From assembly GCA_018902385.1 (NCBI GenBank), contig JABSSW010000066.1, positions 154,718-218,717 on the forward strand: DNA of 64,000 nucleotides. Direction: 5' to 3'. Below are positions 22,954 to 32,847 of this stretch, piece after piece (the stretch's first letter is position 1; each line of letters starts with the position of its first letter). Source of the stretch: Physcia stellaris (lineage: Eukaryota > Ascomycota > Lecanoromycetes > Caliciales > Physciaceae). Made by a program: the position numbers and the translations under genes. The notes beneath the pieces were generated by a model that was not told the origin of the DNA, made no database searches, and worked only from the letters and a program-made list of their open reading frames with translations.

Positions 22954-23812
22954 ATGGCGGCCATACTCTTGCTTGCAAGTGCGATGTGCGTATTGATCGC
23001 ACCTTTGTGGTTTGTGTATAAGCCGCCCGGATTTGTCCTGCGCTATTTCCAGCATCGATGGCCTGACGTCCTCTGGCGTGTTCAAACCTCCTCCAAGGTC
23101 GTCGCTCTGACAATTGATGATGGGCCTTCTGAATATACGAAGGAAATTTTGCAAATCTTGAAGTCCAATGAAGTAACTGCAACGTTCTTCATCATTGGAT
23201 CACAAGTTGCTGGGCACGAAGAGATGCTTCAAGATCTTGTAAGCAACGGGAACGAGTTAGGAAACCATGGTACGTCGCTTCAGAGTCACACTTTGTTCCA
23301 AATCTTAGAGCGATGAGGTGCTCTACGGCCTTCTTGCTCCTTGACTATGTTGCGCGCCTTGTGGCCAACCTTGAATGAACACTGAAGATAAATTCATATG
23401 AACAGCGATGCACGACGAACCTTCGCGATCATTGAGTGACATCACACTTACCGAACAAATCCAGTCCGTCGAAGAGAAGATACACGGGGCATACTCTGCC
23501 GTTGGCAAAGAGCCTCCACCTCACTATTTCCGACCAGGATCTGGCTTCTTTAGCGACAAGATGCGTAATATCCTGCGCAGACTCGGTTACCGATTGATTC
23601 TTGGAAATGTCTATCCACACGACCCGCAAATTCACTACTGGCGTCTTAACGCGAACCACATCTTGAGCATGTTGGGCCCTGGAAGTATTATCATTTGCCA
23701 CGATAGAAGAAGTTGGACGCCTCCAATGTTACAGAAGGTACTCCCCGAAATTAAGCGTAAAGGGTACCGGATAGTCACTGTCACAGAACTTTTGAAGGAG
23801 GTGAAAGAGTAA
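22954..23812 (+). CDS. Polysaccharide deacetylase (NodB-homology), chitin deacetylase-like
   Basis: Carbohydrate esterase family 4 enzyme, expected to remove N-acetyl groups from chitin or a related polymer at the cell surface. Exons 22954-23269 and 23406-23812 give 240 residues. An N-terminal hydrophobic stretch (ILLLASAMCVLIAPLWFVY) is a signal anchor or signal peptide. NodB motifs are intact: ALTIDDGPS (motif 1, Asp-Asp), NELGNHAMHDEPS (motif 2, metal-binding His-x3-His, created only by splicing), YFRPGSGFF (motif 3) and SIIICHD (motif 5). The intron (136 bp) interrupts motif 2 exactly, so unspliced reading destroys the metal site. The length is that of a bare catalytic domain without chitin-binding modules. 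Confidence 0.9.
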
Positions 23813-24056
23813 CATAGGCCAGAGGCCTTCAGTTTTACCATCATCGATCGGGTACACATGACTATCAGCACGATTCACTGCTTATATACATTGAGCTCAA
23901 GATTTTACTTCCTGGTCTCTGCGGTTTGCTAGGCTTGGGAGGTGACACCTCCAGTGGAATAAGCATGGCCAAAAGATGAAGGTAATAATGGCATCTCGCA
24001 CGAATAAGCTCTGAATGGGTTTACCTTGCAGGTTTTCCCAAGGTTGAAGATACCCA

Positions 24057-26018
24057 TCATCCAAAGTGTGGCCAATAGGAGGGAAAGTTTAATTCCTGAT
24101 AAACAGCAGGATCCATATACGGTATGACGAGAATGATCTCAACCAGGAGGTATACTCTCGACAATGTGTAAGCCAGAAGTGCGGCGATCCCAAAGACACC
24201 GAAGGCAATGCTCATTGTTTGGTTGAGCCTCAAATGCGCGTCTGCTCCTCGCCACATTTTCAGGCCACCCCAGACTGCTAAAGCAAAAGGTCCGAGAGCC
24301 ATAAGTAATAAACAAGAAAGTTTCCAGAAGACTTCAGCAGGCCCCGTTTCCCTAAGAACACCGGACTGCCACGCCAGCCTATGCAAACCGCCATAGCACA
24401 TGCTAATGACGAGCAGCATCAACATCGCCTTGATAAGTTCCTCCGCTATTCTTGAACCGTCGACGCTGTCATCAAGTCCACGGGGCCATGCGAAGTTGGG
24501 CTGCCTGTCGCGAAGCCAAACCGTATAATTCATGCTTAACTCATCGTGCTGGAAAGTTCGGCTCCATCGGCGAAGGGTTATATTGTCTATCGCTAGAGAT
24601 TCGAATTGAGGAGCAAGCCTCGTGACTGTTCCAGGGATGAGCTCTCCGGTCTTGATCTGGGAGGTATCCGACGCTGCTCCACGTACGCGTAAAGTGAATC
24701 GATCAGTTTCTGGGAGATGGGGGAAGTAAAACCACCTCTCCACATGGTCAAAGAGATACCAATCCTCTCCACTACCAGGACAAAGAGTTATCCCTCTGCG
24801 GCCGCGAAACAGATTCAAAGAGAGTTCAGAGCCCGCATGCACGGCCATTGGTATCCAGGTGGAGAAATGTGATGTGTTCGAGTCACGATGAAACTCTAGT
24901 CTTTCATAGTACTTGCCTGCTGCCCCGGATGTCCACTGCGCAGCGCAAAGGTCCCGCAGCGCCTCTGAAGCTTCCGTGGATATGATGAACGGGTCCTCGA
25001 TGTCCCCTGGCTTATACCACCAAAGGATATAGATGAATAAAGCACACAATGAATGTGCGAATGTGTTTAACTCCAAGAGGCTGACCGGCAAAGATTGCCA
25101 GATTCGGGCAATGAATTGAAAGCAGAACCACAATGCTTGGATCACGATCAGGCACTTCGCCAATAGATCCACCTTCTGTTTGCCTTCAATCTTTTCGCGA
25201 GATAAGAAGCTGAGATCAATATCTTTGAAGGCATCTCTCTCGAAACATTCTTCAAAGCAGGCAGGTGTAATCGTGAGTACATCGCACCCTTCGGGCCACA
25301 CTCTCTCTTTATCGCGCGACATATCCAACACGATACCACCCATAACTATAACAAAACCGTGCATGACACCGAATCTCTCTCGGGACCTCGTGTCAGTCTC
25401 TTCTGCCTATTCCTTGTCAGGTCTCGGTTGACAATTCGATCGAGGAATACCCTCCGTGGAGCGAACCTGATTTGGGACTTCTGCACTCTCAGGTCCACCA
25501 GACTTTTCATTACTGCCTTGCGCTCTAGAATCCGATTTCACTGTAGTATTATCGCTGGTGGGAGGCAGATGTTGCCCTTGAGCCAAGCCCCGATTTCTCC
25601 ACCTAACCAACAGTCCATCTAGCTGCCTGTTTCGATAATTGGGTCTTTCTGGGTCACTCCTGCACGCTTTTGACCAGAGACGCGCCCACAGAGCTGAGAT
25701 GGGCGCGACGGGTTCTTCTTGACCACAGCGCCTTCGAAGCATGCGCGCTATCCCGACTGCCTGGCGCCGCTGAGACCAGGCATTATAAACGATGAATTCG
25801 GGTGCTAACAACGCAACGACTAGCCACTTCAACCTAATCAAGGCTCTTGTCCACCATCTACACTCGCGGTGAAAGACATTGAGATGAATTGCGCTGTATA
25901 CACACAGTCCCAATGTCAGCAAACAAGTCTGGACAAGGCCCCATGTTCCACGGCTGGTTGGCTCGGGCATCCATTGGGGATCGCTGTAATTACTTGTGCC
26001 GAACAAGCGGAGTCCCAT
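24057..26018 (-). CDS. Fungal multi-TM membrane protein of unknown function
   Basis: Belongs to an expanded filamentous-fungal family of multi-pass proteins without known function. Two open frames lie in the same phase separated by one TAG. A 48-bp intron (25450-25403; GTATTC..GGCAG with a CTGAC branch site) removes that stop exactly, so I annotate one gene with exons 26018-25451 and 25402-24057, 637 residues. Typical motifs: GTWGLVQTCLLTLGLCVYSA, IHLNVFH, KWLVVALLAPEFIVYNAWSQ, then after the intron MHGFVIVMGGIVLD. About five further TM segments follow, including FGVFGIAALLAYTLSRVYLL and a C-terminal YQELNFPSYWPHFG, a usual ending in this family. Without the intron the gene would be read as two. 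Confidence 0.75.
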
Positions 26019-27118
26019 TGCTGGACAACAGTCATCTCAAAAGTCAACGGAGAAGTTGTAGTTAGGAAATGAGGCACGGCTGAATTTGTGGGGCTTCAGC
26101 GAGGCTGAACTAGAGCTGCACCTTGGGGCCAAAATGACTCAATGAGGAGGACCGGGAAAGCCACATCTTCGCGGCATACTTTAATCTGTATTGGGGAGTC
26201 ATCTACGAGTATTGTAAGTGCTTTGAAAGGTCATTCATCTTGAGCAGCGTAATTGAGCTTATCGTGAATGGCACTCACTGAGCCTCGATTTAATAAATCC
26301 AGTGCAAGATTGGCCATGGATAGGCTTCCAGGAACTGCCAAGCGGCTTGCCATAAACAGTCCAAGCTCTTGCAACCACGAGTTTCGGAATTTTTTCACTA
26401 ATAACATCATCCAGCACAGTAATATCCCGTTGGATTGATGCAGGGAATCAAGATTCGTTCGGGTCGAGATATACATTTTCATGAACGGCGCAAAGACTGT
26501 CTTGCAGCTTGCAGCTTGCATCCGTACATCTCCACACATACATATTCTTGACAATCTGCCAACAACATTTTTTCCTCTCTGAAAGGCCATCTCATTGAAA
26601 CTTGTGGCTTTTCTTATTTGGTCAGAGGGTTTGTGCAGCTCCAAAATTGAAGAGTAGCTCGCAATAAACAATGATCGAATTCCAACCGGACTGAGAAGAG
26701 TATGTTGAAAGTCACTCGCCCTGGGCACAGCCGGCAAAACTGAGCACCGAAACAATGTCAACATACGGTAATTCGACTTGGAGATAGGACCAATTCCAAA
26801 GGTCCTTTCATGTCACATCTTCCATTTATAGACCCAAAACGGGATACCCTGAGTTCACCTTTAATCCCCTCATTACGGCACTCAGTCCTCTCCGGGATGA
26901 TGAGCCTGCATCTTGAGCTATTTTCTTATCCATTCAGTCGGACTCATCCCATACGATGTACTCGTACTTCACTTTGTCTGCGGCTCAATTCCGCAGCTCA
27001 AGCTTGAGGATGATGATATGATGGGATGACGTCAGGTAGATTTCATCGCAGAGCGTGTCTGTAGGATAAATTTTCTTTCCGACGTGCAACTCCCTGCATC
27101 GCCTCCAGTCGATCAATC
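26019..27118. other. Intergenic region with one doubtful ORF
   Basis: About 1.1 kb. A 178-codon minus-strand ORF (26231-26764) begins with ATG but has no recognisable motif, unusual Met/Leu/Arg-rich composition and no intron-flanked extension. I do not call it a gene, though a lineage-specific protein cannot be excluded. The rest holds the promoters of the two flanking divergent genes. Confidence 0.4.
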
Positions 27119-27728
27119 ATGGCACCAACCCAGCCTCCAGTCAAGCTGTCCACTGCTCAGACCGCCGAGGAGGAAGTATGCACTTGAAGACCCTCTCCAA
27201 TTCTCCAGGATCGCTAACAATCCTCCAGAAAAACATAGCGACAGTCAAAGAATACATGTCCCTCGCCTACTCCCCCAAAGAAAACAAAGGCCGCTCCACC
27301 GTCGCCCATGTACGCCTCCATCTCTACTCCTCTTAGCATCTCAGTGCCGCCCAATAACAAACCCCCGTCCGTAGCTCTGCACCCCCGACTCCACATTCAC
27401 CGCGCCGACGACCTTCCCCTCGTGCAAAACCCCGCTCGACTACGCCGACTCGCACGCCCACGTCATGGCCAGCATCGCCGACCTGCACATCACCTCCTAC
27501 GACTCCATCTTCGCCAAGAACAACCTGGTGCTGCTGCGCTACAGCGCCGAGGGCAGCCACTGCGGCGAACCGCACAATGGCATCGAGGCGAGCGGGAGGA
27601 AGGCGAGTTGGACGGCGGCGGCGATCTTCGAGCTCGAGGGGGGGAAGATTAAGGGGTGGACGAAGGAGTGGGATAAGTTGAATATGTGGAAGCAGTTGGG
27701 GTGGATGAAGGGGGATGAATATGTTTGA
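27119..27728 (+). CDS. SnoaL/NTF2-like fold protein
   Basis: Small protein of 163 residues assembled from exons 27119-27175, 27229-27309 and 27375-27728, all joined in phase 0. The features fit an NTF2-like (SnoaL) alpha+beta barrel: an N-terminal helix (VKEYMSLAYSPKENKG), FTAPTTFPSCKTPLDYADSH, HITSYDSIFAKNNLVLLRYS, and strands in WTAAAIFELEGGKIKGWTKE followed by WDKLNMWKQLGW. Such proteins bind or isomerise small hydrophobic substrates; nothing here shows which. No cluster genes around it, so no pathway can be inferred. Third-position GC is noticeably high in exon 3 compared with the neighbours. Confidence 0.72.
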
Positions 27729-28402
27729 GAATGAGACGATGAAAGGATGTATCTAGTATCGCGTTTGAAAGTATGCGAAGGCGGGAGTGGTCCTTGTGAG
27801 CGAATCTGTTGTCTAGGACGGACCATACATAATATCCAATGAGTCCTCAGCAAACGACGTTTCTTAATCCCGCTTCTCATGCTTGCTTACAGTTTATCTA
27901 GCTCCGCTTTTTGGTGTTCGAATATGAAATGCTTTAAGGGTATCCTCAGCCACTGGCCAACTTTGCGACTTACCAGAGTTGCCACTTCATTAGACTAAGG
28001 GGATTTGTCTCTCTTCAACCCGTTAGTTCGAGAAATCTGTTTTCTAAAAGTTGGGCAAGCAGTCTGAACAGTTCATCTCATTGCTGGAGGATCCTTGTTG
28101 TTCTGTCATGGACAGTTGGTTGAGCTCGAGTAGTCAGTCATATTGTCAAACCGTCAAACCGTCAAACCGTGGAATCAAAGTGTGAAATTTATTCGTGCAT
28201 CAATTCGTCTTCGGTTTCAGTCAGCCCAGTCCAGTGCTTTGTTGTCACAGCCATGAGATAGTTCGAAAAGAAAAGAGATCGGCAAGATCGTCGAAGGGGC
28301 TGCGTAAAGTAGACATTTATCTTCTCATGCGGACTTGAACTTTCTTACGTCTACTGCAAGCAATAAACACCTCGCGTCCGGCTATACATCGCGGCAGTGC
28401 AT
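27729..28402. other. Intergenic region
   Basis: About 670 bp between convergent genes. It contains a short tandem repeat at 28145-28170, three copies of GTCAAACC. Nothing else seen. Confidence 0.45.
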
Positions 28403-29406
28403 TCAATAATTGTCACTCCCAGCTCCATAGCCCGCCTGCTCCCGCTTCTCCAGCCCTTTCTGCTCCATCTTCTCATTCCCCATCATACCGCCTACCTTCT
28501 CCATGAACTTCCCAGCCTTGGAATCTATCACACAGCACAAATCAGCATAACCCACTCCCGGTCCTCACCAGCACCCCAAAGGATAATGAAGGCGAACTCA
28601 CCACCACCACCACCACCACCACCACCCGACGAGTCATCATCACGCCGAGTCATTTTATTCCCCTGACCCCGCTCCTCCCGTAGCCCCAGATCCATAGCCA
28701 CTGCTATTACTATACGGATCCGAGTTCCGCGCCAGCTCCGGGTTCCCACCATAACCGCCCTCGCCCGGCTCCCCGATGTCGGTCATCTTGTTGCCCGAGC
28801 CTGCGCCGCCGGTGGTCCCGGAGCCGAAGTCGCTGCTGCCTTGATACGGGTCCGAGTTCCCCATCTGGCTGCGGTCGCGGTTGTCGGTGCCGTAGTCCGC
28901 TGGGAGCGACGTTTCGTCGCCCATGCGGGCGGTGTGTTTGTTGCCGAAGCCAGTGCCTGAGGTTGCGGCGGAACCGTAGCCGGTGCTGTTGGAGCGGTCG
29001 TTGGAGGAGTAGTCGTTGCTGTTGGTGTTGCTGGACTGTGGGGGGTTAGCTCCGATGATACTCCTTGAGGTGATGCTGGTGGCTGACTCCGTAATCATCG
29101 TTGGAGCTCACGTCTGGTCGGCTGGAACCCTGGCGTTGACTTTCAGCGGTCATTGACACGACGATCGAATGATTGAAGTCCATACGCCAAAGGTGGTACT
29201 ATCTGAAGCTCCAAAGCCGGAGTTGCCGCCCGACTAATGGTTTGATTAATGGGAGCTACCAGGTTGACGATGGCGGAAAGCGTACCCCATAACTTCCAGA
29301 GTCCCCGTAGCCGCGAGAAGCCTGCCAGCAAGGTGAGCTCCAGCCCCTGTGAGTACAGGTCAGAGCTGGCTAAGCTTACGGTATTGTCATCACCGTAACC
29401 GGACAT
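28403..29406 (-). CDS. DDR48-like Ser/Gly/Asn-rich stress-type protein, apparently frameshifted
   Basis: Low-complexity hydrophilic protein resembling fungal DDR48-type stress proteins. Proposed exons: 29406-29380 (MSGYGDDNT), a micro-exon 29129-29112 (GSSRPD), 29035-28602, and 28524-28403. The main exon has two imperfect repeats, NSDPYQGSSDFGSGTTGGAG and NSDPYSNSSGYGSGATGGAG, each followed by GSGNKMT-like sequence. The last exon is more ordered: GKFMEKVGGMMGNEKMEQKG then LEKREQAGYG, a frequent C-terminus in this group. A run of four G (plus strand CCCC, 28660-28663) puts a stop after the second repeat; with one G fewer the frame reads GNKMTRRDDDSSG into a Gly tract and the last exon. An alternative start at 29153 is possible. 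The micro-exon is my inference. Confidence 0.55.
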
Positions 29407-30185
29407 GCCGTTAATATGAAATATAGAGTGAGATGAAATTGTCCGATGCAATGGACTTGCTTGAACAAAGTGAAATGGAATCAGAAGAATAGAAGATGTT
29501 CGATGTAGCCTTGGCAAAGAGCTCGGGTTGGACCCCAGAGGCGAAAGATTGGCACGATAAGAGAGACTGATATTGAAATGATCAACGATTGGCGCATTCA
29601 TCACGAATCCACGCTTGACTTCGGCCTATCCTTGATCCATCTTTTTCCATCTCCCCAGAATCGCCAAAGAAGCTTTCTGACCCCGCACGGTGGAACGTGA
29701 TCGCTGTCGGGCTGATCGGCTTCGTGCGTTGTGAGATTGCGAAGCGCTGGATGATAGTAGATCTATACAAAGTTAGGATCCATTCCTGCTCCTCCCGCTT
29801 CATGGACCCTTTTTGGCTTCTGTTAAGCGATCTCCATAGAGCGAGATGCATCCTCGGAAAGGCATCGTCGTACACGGAAGCACATGTGACGGCACACAAC
29901 ATCTTTCTGCGTTGCAGGACGTGATCGTCGAAGACGCCGTGTCACGTGATGACCTTGAGCAACGTTGAGCTACCCCGGACACTTTCTTGGTCACAACCTG
30001 ATACACCGTCAACAACTGCCTACAGGAGGATCCTGGCTTGCATACTGTAAGATCCGGGCGATCCTTTGTGCCTGTGCTCATCATGGCCGTCAATGAAGAT
30101 CTGTTAATATCCGAACATTGGACCAAGTCTGCTGTCATCGGACGTATTTGCTCTGCAAATCCATTAGTGACATGAAACTCTAGGA
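29407..30185. other. Intergenic region DDR48-like/CWC15
   Basis: About 780 bp: promoter of the DDR48-like gene and 3' end of CWC15. It contains a CACGTG E-box-type word at about 29943. No gene seen. Confidence 0.4.
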
Positions 30186-31267
30186 CTACATCTCATTTTG
30201 TACCATGAAACGCTTATGGAAGTCCGAACGAAGTAGATCCTGTGGAGGAGTTGTCAGCAGTCTCACGAAGGAACCGGACCATGTCATAGCTTACGTTTAC
30301 GAACTCCTTTTTCCCCTTGTTCTCCGTACCTCTCGCTTGATTCCTGAAGACTACATCGTCATCCCACCTGTGGAACAACGTCAGCCCCGCATCGTTCGAG
30401 CAATACCCGCCAGCCTACCTTCGCTTCGTATCAGCCTCTCTGTTTGGATTGAGGAGAGGATTGCCGAGGGCTATGTCATGTTCTCGCTTGTCTTGCTCGG
30501 CTTCAGCTTTCTCGAGTTCCTATAGCATCAGCCTTAACGGGGTTGAATATCAATAGCCATCGATCTGTTTATTTACCTCTTGTTCGCGCTGTGCTGCCCG
30601 CTCTCTCTTGATCTTTTCCAGCTCTCTAAGAAGCTCGGCTGTCTCATCTTCTTCGTCGTCACTTTTAAGACGTCAACCAAAATACGGGTCGATGAGAATC
30701 TTCATCCATACCTATCCTCTTCACTACTCTCGCTCGTTGACCCGTCGGAGTCAGCATCAATATCCCGTGTCTCGGCTAAGACCCGCCGCCGTTTTGCATC
30801 AATATCTTCCTCTGCATCGTCCTCTTTGCCCGGGCCCGCTTCTATTTGTCGCTTGCTCGATGTAGTCTTCTCGGCTGGAGCTGCTTCGGTGTTCGCAGTG
30901 ATCCCTTTGGTCTTCGAGAAGTGGACAGCCTCGGCCTCTAACAACTGGGCTCGCAGGTCTCGTGGTTTAGCGTCTGCGTCACCACCTTGTCCGGGCTGTC
31001 TTCAAAGATGTCAGCATGACTTATGCAAAAACGGAAGCAAATCCTCTGTACCGAGTCTTGAGCTGGGTGTGAGCTGGCAGTAACCGTTGGTGGTATGCGA
31101 CCCCTCGCTGAGCTTCTTTACCACGAGCCTACAGCTACTTAGCTTTGTATATGTTTCAATCTAGTTGAATCGACAAACAGGGTCGAACGTGGGTCTATGC
31201 GCTGTTCACTAATCAGCAACTTTTGTCACCGCTGTGGACAGGGCCGTGGAGACCTACCGGTCGTCAT
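30186..31267 (-). CDS. CWC15: Pre-mRNA-splicing factor Cwc15/Cwf15
   Basis: Cwc15 is a largely unstructured component of the Prp19-associated/NTC spliceosome core. Eight exons all join in frame: 31267-31258, 31201-31179, 31128-31052, 30999-30712, 30661-30577, 30519-30419, 30367-30295 and 30239-30186, giving 236 residues. Conserved ends are diagnostic: MTTAHRPTFDPARGKEAQRG at the N-terminus, and NPLLNPNREADTKRRWDDDV plus DLLRSDFHKRFMVQNEM at the C-terminus. The middle is acidic (DSDGSTSESSEEDRSDDEED) with a coiled-coil-like ELLRELEKIKRERAAQREQE. The first exon is only 10 nt. It is divergent from RRP45 with 273 bp between starts. Confidence 0.94.
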
Positions 31268-31540
31268 GGTGTCTCAGTCCTAGCCAAAAGGGAAGGTTTG
31301 AACTTGTCAGAACTAGAAGCAAAAGCTACTTAGATCTCAAGATCTTCAATGGCTCGAAAAGCGGTGGTTTGGGGTTGTAAAAAGCGTGCAATTTGGTCGG
31401 AGTGATGCCATCGAGGGGATGAGCATCTATGTCGATCATCCGTTACGCTAAATAGGCGAGATATCGCGCGCCAAGCCCCATCCAGATACTTTCCTACGGG
31501 GTACTCTTCAGTCTTCAGAAATGCTAGTCCGCATGTCACT

Positions 31541-32570
31541 ATGCCTCGAGAAGCAGAGCCTTCACTCAACGAGCGAGCCTTCTTGTTAGAGGCTTTAGGG
31601 GAAGATATTCGTTTAGATGGCCGCGCACTTGACGCTTTTCGCGAAGTGGAAATTACCTTCGGCGACGAATATGGGGTTGCAGATGTCAAACTGGGCAAGA
31701 CGAGGTATAAGATGATCACTCTCGATTTATGAAGGATAGAAGCTCACCAAACCACCCAATAAGAGCTCTTGCCCGCATCTCCGCCTCCATAGCAGCCCCC
31801 AATCCTGATCGGAAATTTGATGGTATTTTCACGATCACGACCGAGCTATCGCCCATGGCGTCCCCCAGCTTCGAAGTCGGCCGGTGAGTGTCCGATGTCC
31901 GTTGTCTTCTTTTTTCCTCCCCAGATGGCCTCTCCATAAACATCTCCCTTCACATTTTACTGAAGGCTCACACAGACAAACAGACCTTGAGACGCACCTC
32001 TCCCTCCTCCTCGACCGCTCCATCCGCCGTTCCTCCGCCCTCTCAACCGAATCCCTCTGTCTAGTAGCCGGTTCCAAAGTCTGGTCTCTAGCCTGCACGA
32101 TCCATATCCTCGATCACGACGGGAATCTACTCTCCGCGGCTTGCATAGCGGCTATAGCGGCGCTTTCGCATTTCAGGATCTGTGACACCAGCATACACGG
32201 CGGAGAACTCACAGTCTATTCCACCAAGGAGCGAAATCCAATACCGCTGGCGTTGCTTCATTGGCCGTTCTGTGTCAGCTTTGCCGTCTTTGAGGGAGGC
32301 GAGAAGATGATCGTAGACGCGGACCTGAAGGAGGAGCAGTGCAGTGAGGGCGAAGTGGTGGTCACGGCTAATAAGGGTGGAGAAATTTGTGCGATATCGA
32401 AGCAAGGAGGCGTGCCTACTGATGCCTTGATACTGCTGGCTTGCGTGGATACAGCAGTGGAAAAGGTGAGAATGCTAGATGGGATCGTTAAGAAAGCGCT
32501 GGATCTAGATGCTACGAAGAGAGACATTGGAGGTTTGATGGCAGAGTTGAGCGCTGAAAATGCAAGATGA
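31541..32570 (+). CDS. RRP45: Exosome complex subunit Rrp45 (RNase PH-like)
   Basis: One of the six RNase PH-fold ring subunits of the eukaryotic RNA exosome, which processes rRNA and degrades RNA in nucleus and cytoplasm. Exons 31541-31704, 31764-31883 and 31976-32570 give 292 residues, normal for the family. Motifs: MPREAEPSLNERAFLLEALG, DIRLDGRALDAFREVEITFG, MASPSFEVGRQTDLE, then VWSLACTIHILDHDGNLLSA and LLHWPFCVSFAVF. The phosphorolytic residues are not expected to be active in eukaryotic ring subunits; the role is structural. Both introns (59 and 92 bp) split Arg codons. Confidence 0.93.
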
Positions 32571-32847
32571 CTTCCGAACAATGATACCTTTTGCGAACTT
32601 GTGAAGCGACCGACGTGGCAGGCCAAGCGTAAGTCCCATGATGCGTCTGTATTGATGAGAAACATGTGTCCACAAGCCACTAACTATGCAAGATGAAGCG
32701 TCGAAAATGTTTGTATATCGTATCCCGATATCTATCCACATGTGATGTTGTATGACCCCGCTATGCAAAATGATAGTTTCCTAGACGCCCTTTGCTATGC
32801 TATTGAATAACGCTAATATAACAGCAACCGAAACAATAGGTAATACA

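Noticed and set aside
26231-26764. 178-codon minus-strand ORF
   Set aside because: No recognisable domain or exon structure; kept only as a remark in the intergenic entry.
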